The position numbers were made by a program, and so were the translations under genes. From the NCBI GenBank assembly GCA_025929125.1, contig JAICMT010000113.1:1-5918 (forward strand): DNA of 5,918 nucleotides. Direction: 5' to 3'. Within the stretch, counting starts at the first letter, position 1. Each line of letters starts with the position of its first letter. This stretch comes from Acidobacteriaceae bacterium (lineage in GTDB: Bacteria > Acidobacteriota > Terriglobia > Terriglobales > Acidobacteriaceae). This document shows positions 4,908 to 5,918 of the stretch, piece by piece. The notes beneath the pieces were generated by a model that made no database searches, was not told the DNA's origin, and worked only from the letters and a program-made list of their open reading frames with translations.

Positions 4908-5918
4908 CTAGTCCGCGTCGTCCGTCAAAGCATCCATGTAGGCGACGTCCAGGGCTGTTCCGGGCACCGCCACTAAGCTGTTGTCGATCTCCGAGCCGTC
5001 GGTAGTTCGGAACACGTGGACCTGGCCGCCGTATGCCGTGTACACCTTGTTGAAGTTCTGCACCCAGCAGATGCCGGTCAGGCTTCCGTAGTAGTACTGG
5101 TCGTTGTTCTGGTTCGGATAAGGCACCGTTGCCGAGCCGCCCGGAGTCACATTGGGCAGCACCTGCGCCGAGAGGGACGATCCGCCGAGCACTACGCGAG
5201 TTAGGCAGTTGTAGTTCTGCTTCAGCTTGGCACGCTCGCCGGTTGCGCAGAACTGGGCGCCGATCCACAGGGTGTTGTTGTCCGCGAACAGCATCTTCGT
5301 GTGCGTGCCGTCTGAGATCGAATACTTCCCGGTGATCGCATTCGTAGCCAGGTTCATCGTCGAAAGGAAGCCGGCGAACAGGCCGTCGGACTGCAATTGC
5401 TGGCCGGCAAGATATAGCGTCGTGCCATCGGAGAGCGCGGTCGTGACTCCGCCTGGGACCGGCACATTGCTGATCGTCGGATTCGGCTGTGTCGGGGAGC
5501 TCGGGATTACATCCACGGTCAATGGGGCCTGCTGGATCAGCGAGACGCTGGAGGCCACGCCGCCGCACTCCGCTCCGCAGTTCAGAATGTAGGCCGTCGT
5601 TCCATCCAGAGAGAAATACACGCCACCCGGGCGGTCATAGTTCCCTGGTACCGCGACCGCACAGTAAATTGGCAGCGTCAGTGGCTGGCAATCCACGGAG
5701 CCGGTGGCCGCAATCGCGGCCTCTGCGGTGGGGTACTGGTTCTGATTCAGCCGGAAAATCCGGTACAGAACATTCGAGTTCCGCACCATCGCCAGCACTA
5801 CCGTGTCGCCCTTGTTCACCGCGACGCGGTACACGTTCGGAATGTTCAGATCGTAGGTCCCGCCCACTTTGCTGTCGATGATCTCGAGCACGCCGGCGTT
5901 CGACTCGGCCCCATAAAA
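4908..5918 (-). CDS. Beta-propeller-like protein of unknown function, C-terminal 336 residues (5' end beyond window)
   Basis: The frame is open from the right edge (first residues FYGAESNAGVLEII) to TAG at 4908, so the GTG at 5891 is an internal codon rather than the start. The product is rich in beta-strand, Gly, Thr and Asn. It shows blade-like repeats of the YncE/NHL kind: GVYFSLDGTTAYILNCG, TALSDGTTLYLAGQQL, ISDGTHTKMLFADNNTLWI, GGQVHVFRTTDGSEID and PGTALDVAYMDALTD. Pro/Thr-rich linkers lie between some blades. Eight or so cysteines come mostly in nearby pairs (VDCQPLTLPIYC, NCGAEC, then QFC and NYNC), suggesting disulfides and an exported protein, but the N terminus is missing, so no signal peptide can be checked. 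I do not recognise a named gene and assign no reaction. Similar secreted propellers seem common in Acidobacteria, which is inference from memory. Confidence 0.72.
   Translation of the reverse strand, partial: FYGAESNAGVLEIIDSKVGGTYDLNIPNVYRVAVNKGDTVVLAMVRNSNVLYRIFRLNQNQYPTAEAAIAATGSVDCQPLTLPIYCAVAVPGNYDRPGGVYFSLDGTTAYILNCGAECGGVASSVSLIQQAPLTVDVIPSSPTQPNPTISNVPVPGGVTTALSDGTTLYLAGQQLQSDGLFAGFLSTMNLATNAITGKYSISDGTHTKMLFADNNTLWIGAQFCATGERAKLKQNYNCLTRVVLGGSSLSAQVLPNVTPGGSATVPYPNQNNDQYYYGSLTGICWVQNFNKVYTAYGGQVHVFRTTDGSEIDNSLVAVPGTALDVAYMDALTDDAD

Overview
This is a GC-rich stretch of ordinary chromosome with seven protein-coding genes, two of them cut by the window edges. The gene set suggests a member of the Acidobacteriota, probably the Terriglobia/Acidobacteriaceae group. 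The clues are a secreted DUF1080 protein with a DTPMLPG...WHVHD segment before its domain, a DinB-fold protein, and a cysteine-bearing secreted beta-propeller of a type I associate with soil acidobacteria. This assignment is inference; no rRNA or other taxonomic marker is present.

Layout. Positions 1-2984 form a leftward block. In transcription order it holds prfB (release factor 2, read through a programmed +1 frameshift), a DinB-like four-helix protein, a CoA-binding Rossmann protein, and the N-terminal periplasmic part of a DsbD/ScsB-type disulfide reductase that runs off the left edge. The gaps are 95, 15 and 47 bases, so part of the block may be co-transcribed. A 121-base divergent region (2985-3105) separates prfB from a rightward gene for a secreted DUF1080 (3-keto-disaccharide hydrolase-like) protein. 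That gene converges, across a 20-base hairpin spacer, on a leftward Fpg/Nei-family DNA glycosylase. The glycosylase lies 81 bases downstream of a partial secreted-type beta-propeller gene entering from the right edge.

The genes do not form one obvious pathway: translation termination, DNA base-excision repair, envelope thiol chemistry and sugar-derivative hydrolysis sit side by side. I found no mobile element, CRISPR array, rRNA, complete tRNA or defence system. The points most worth a second look are: (i) the intact prfB autoregulatory frameshift; (ii) a patch with three tRNA D-arm-like TGGCNNAG motifs in the prfB/DUF1080 divergent region; and (iii) TAnnnT -10-like hexamers 6-8 bases before the start codons of three genes that lack a well-placed Shine-Dalgarno sequence, which would fit leaderless mRNAs. 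I do not see evidence for an undescribed multi-gene system here.
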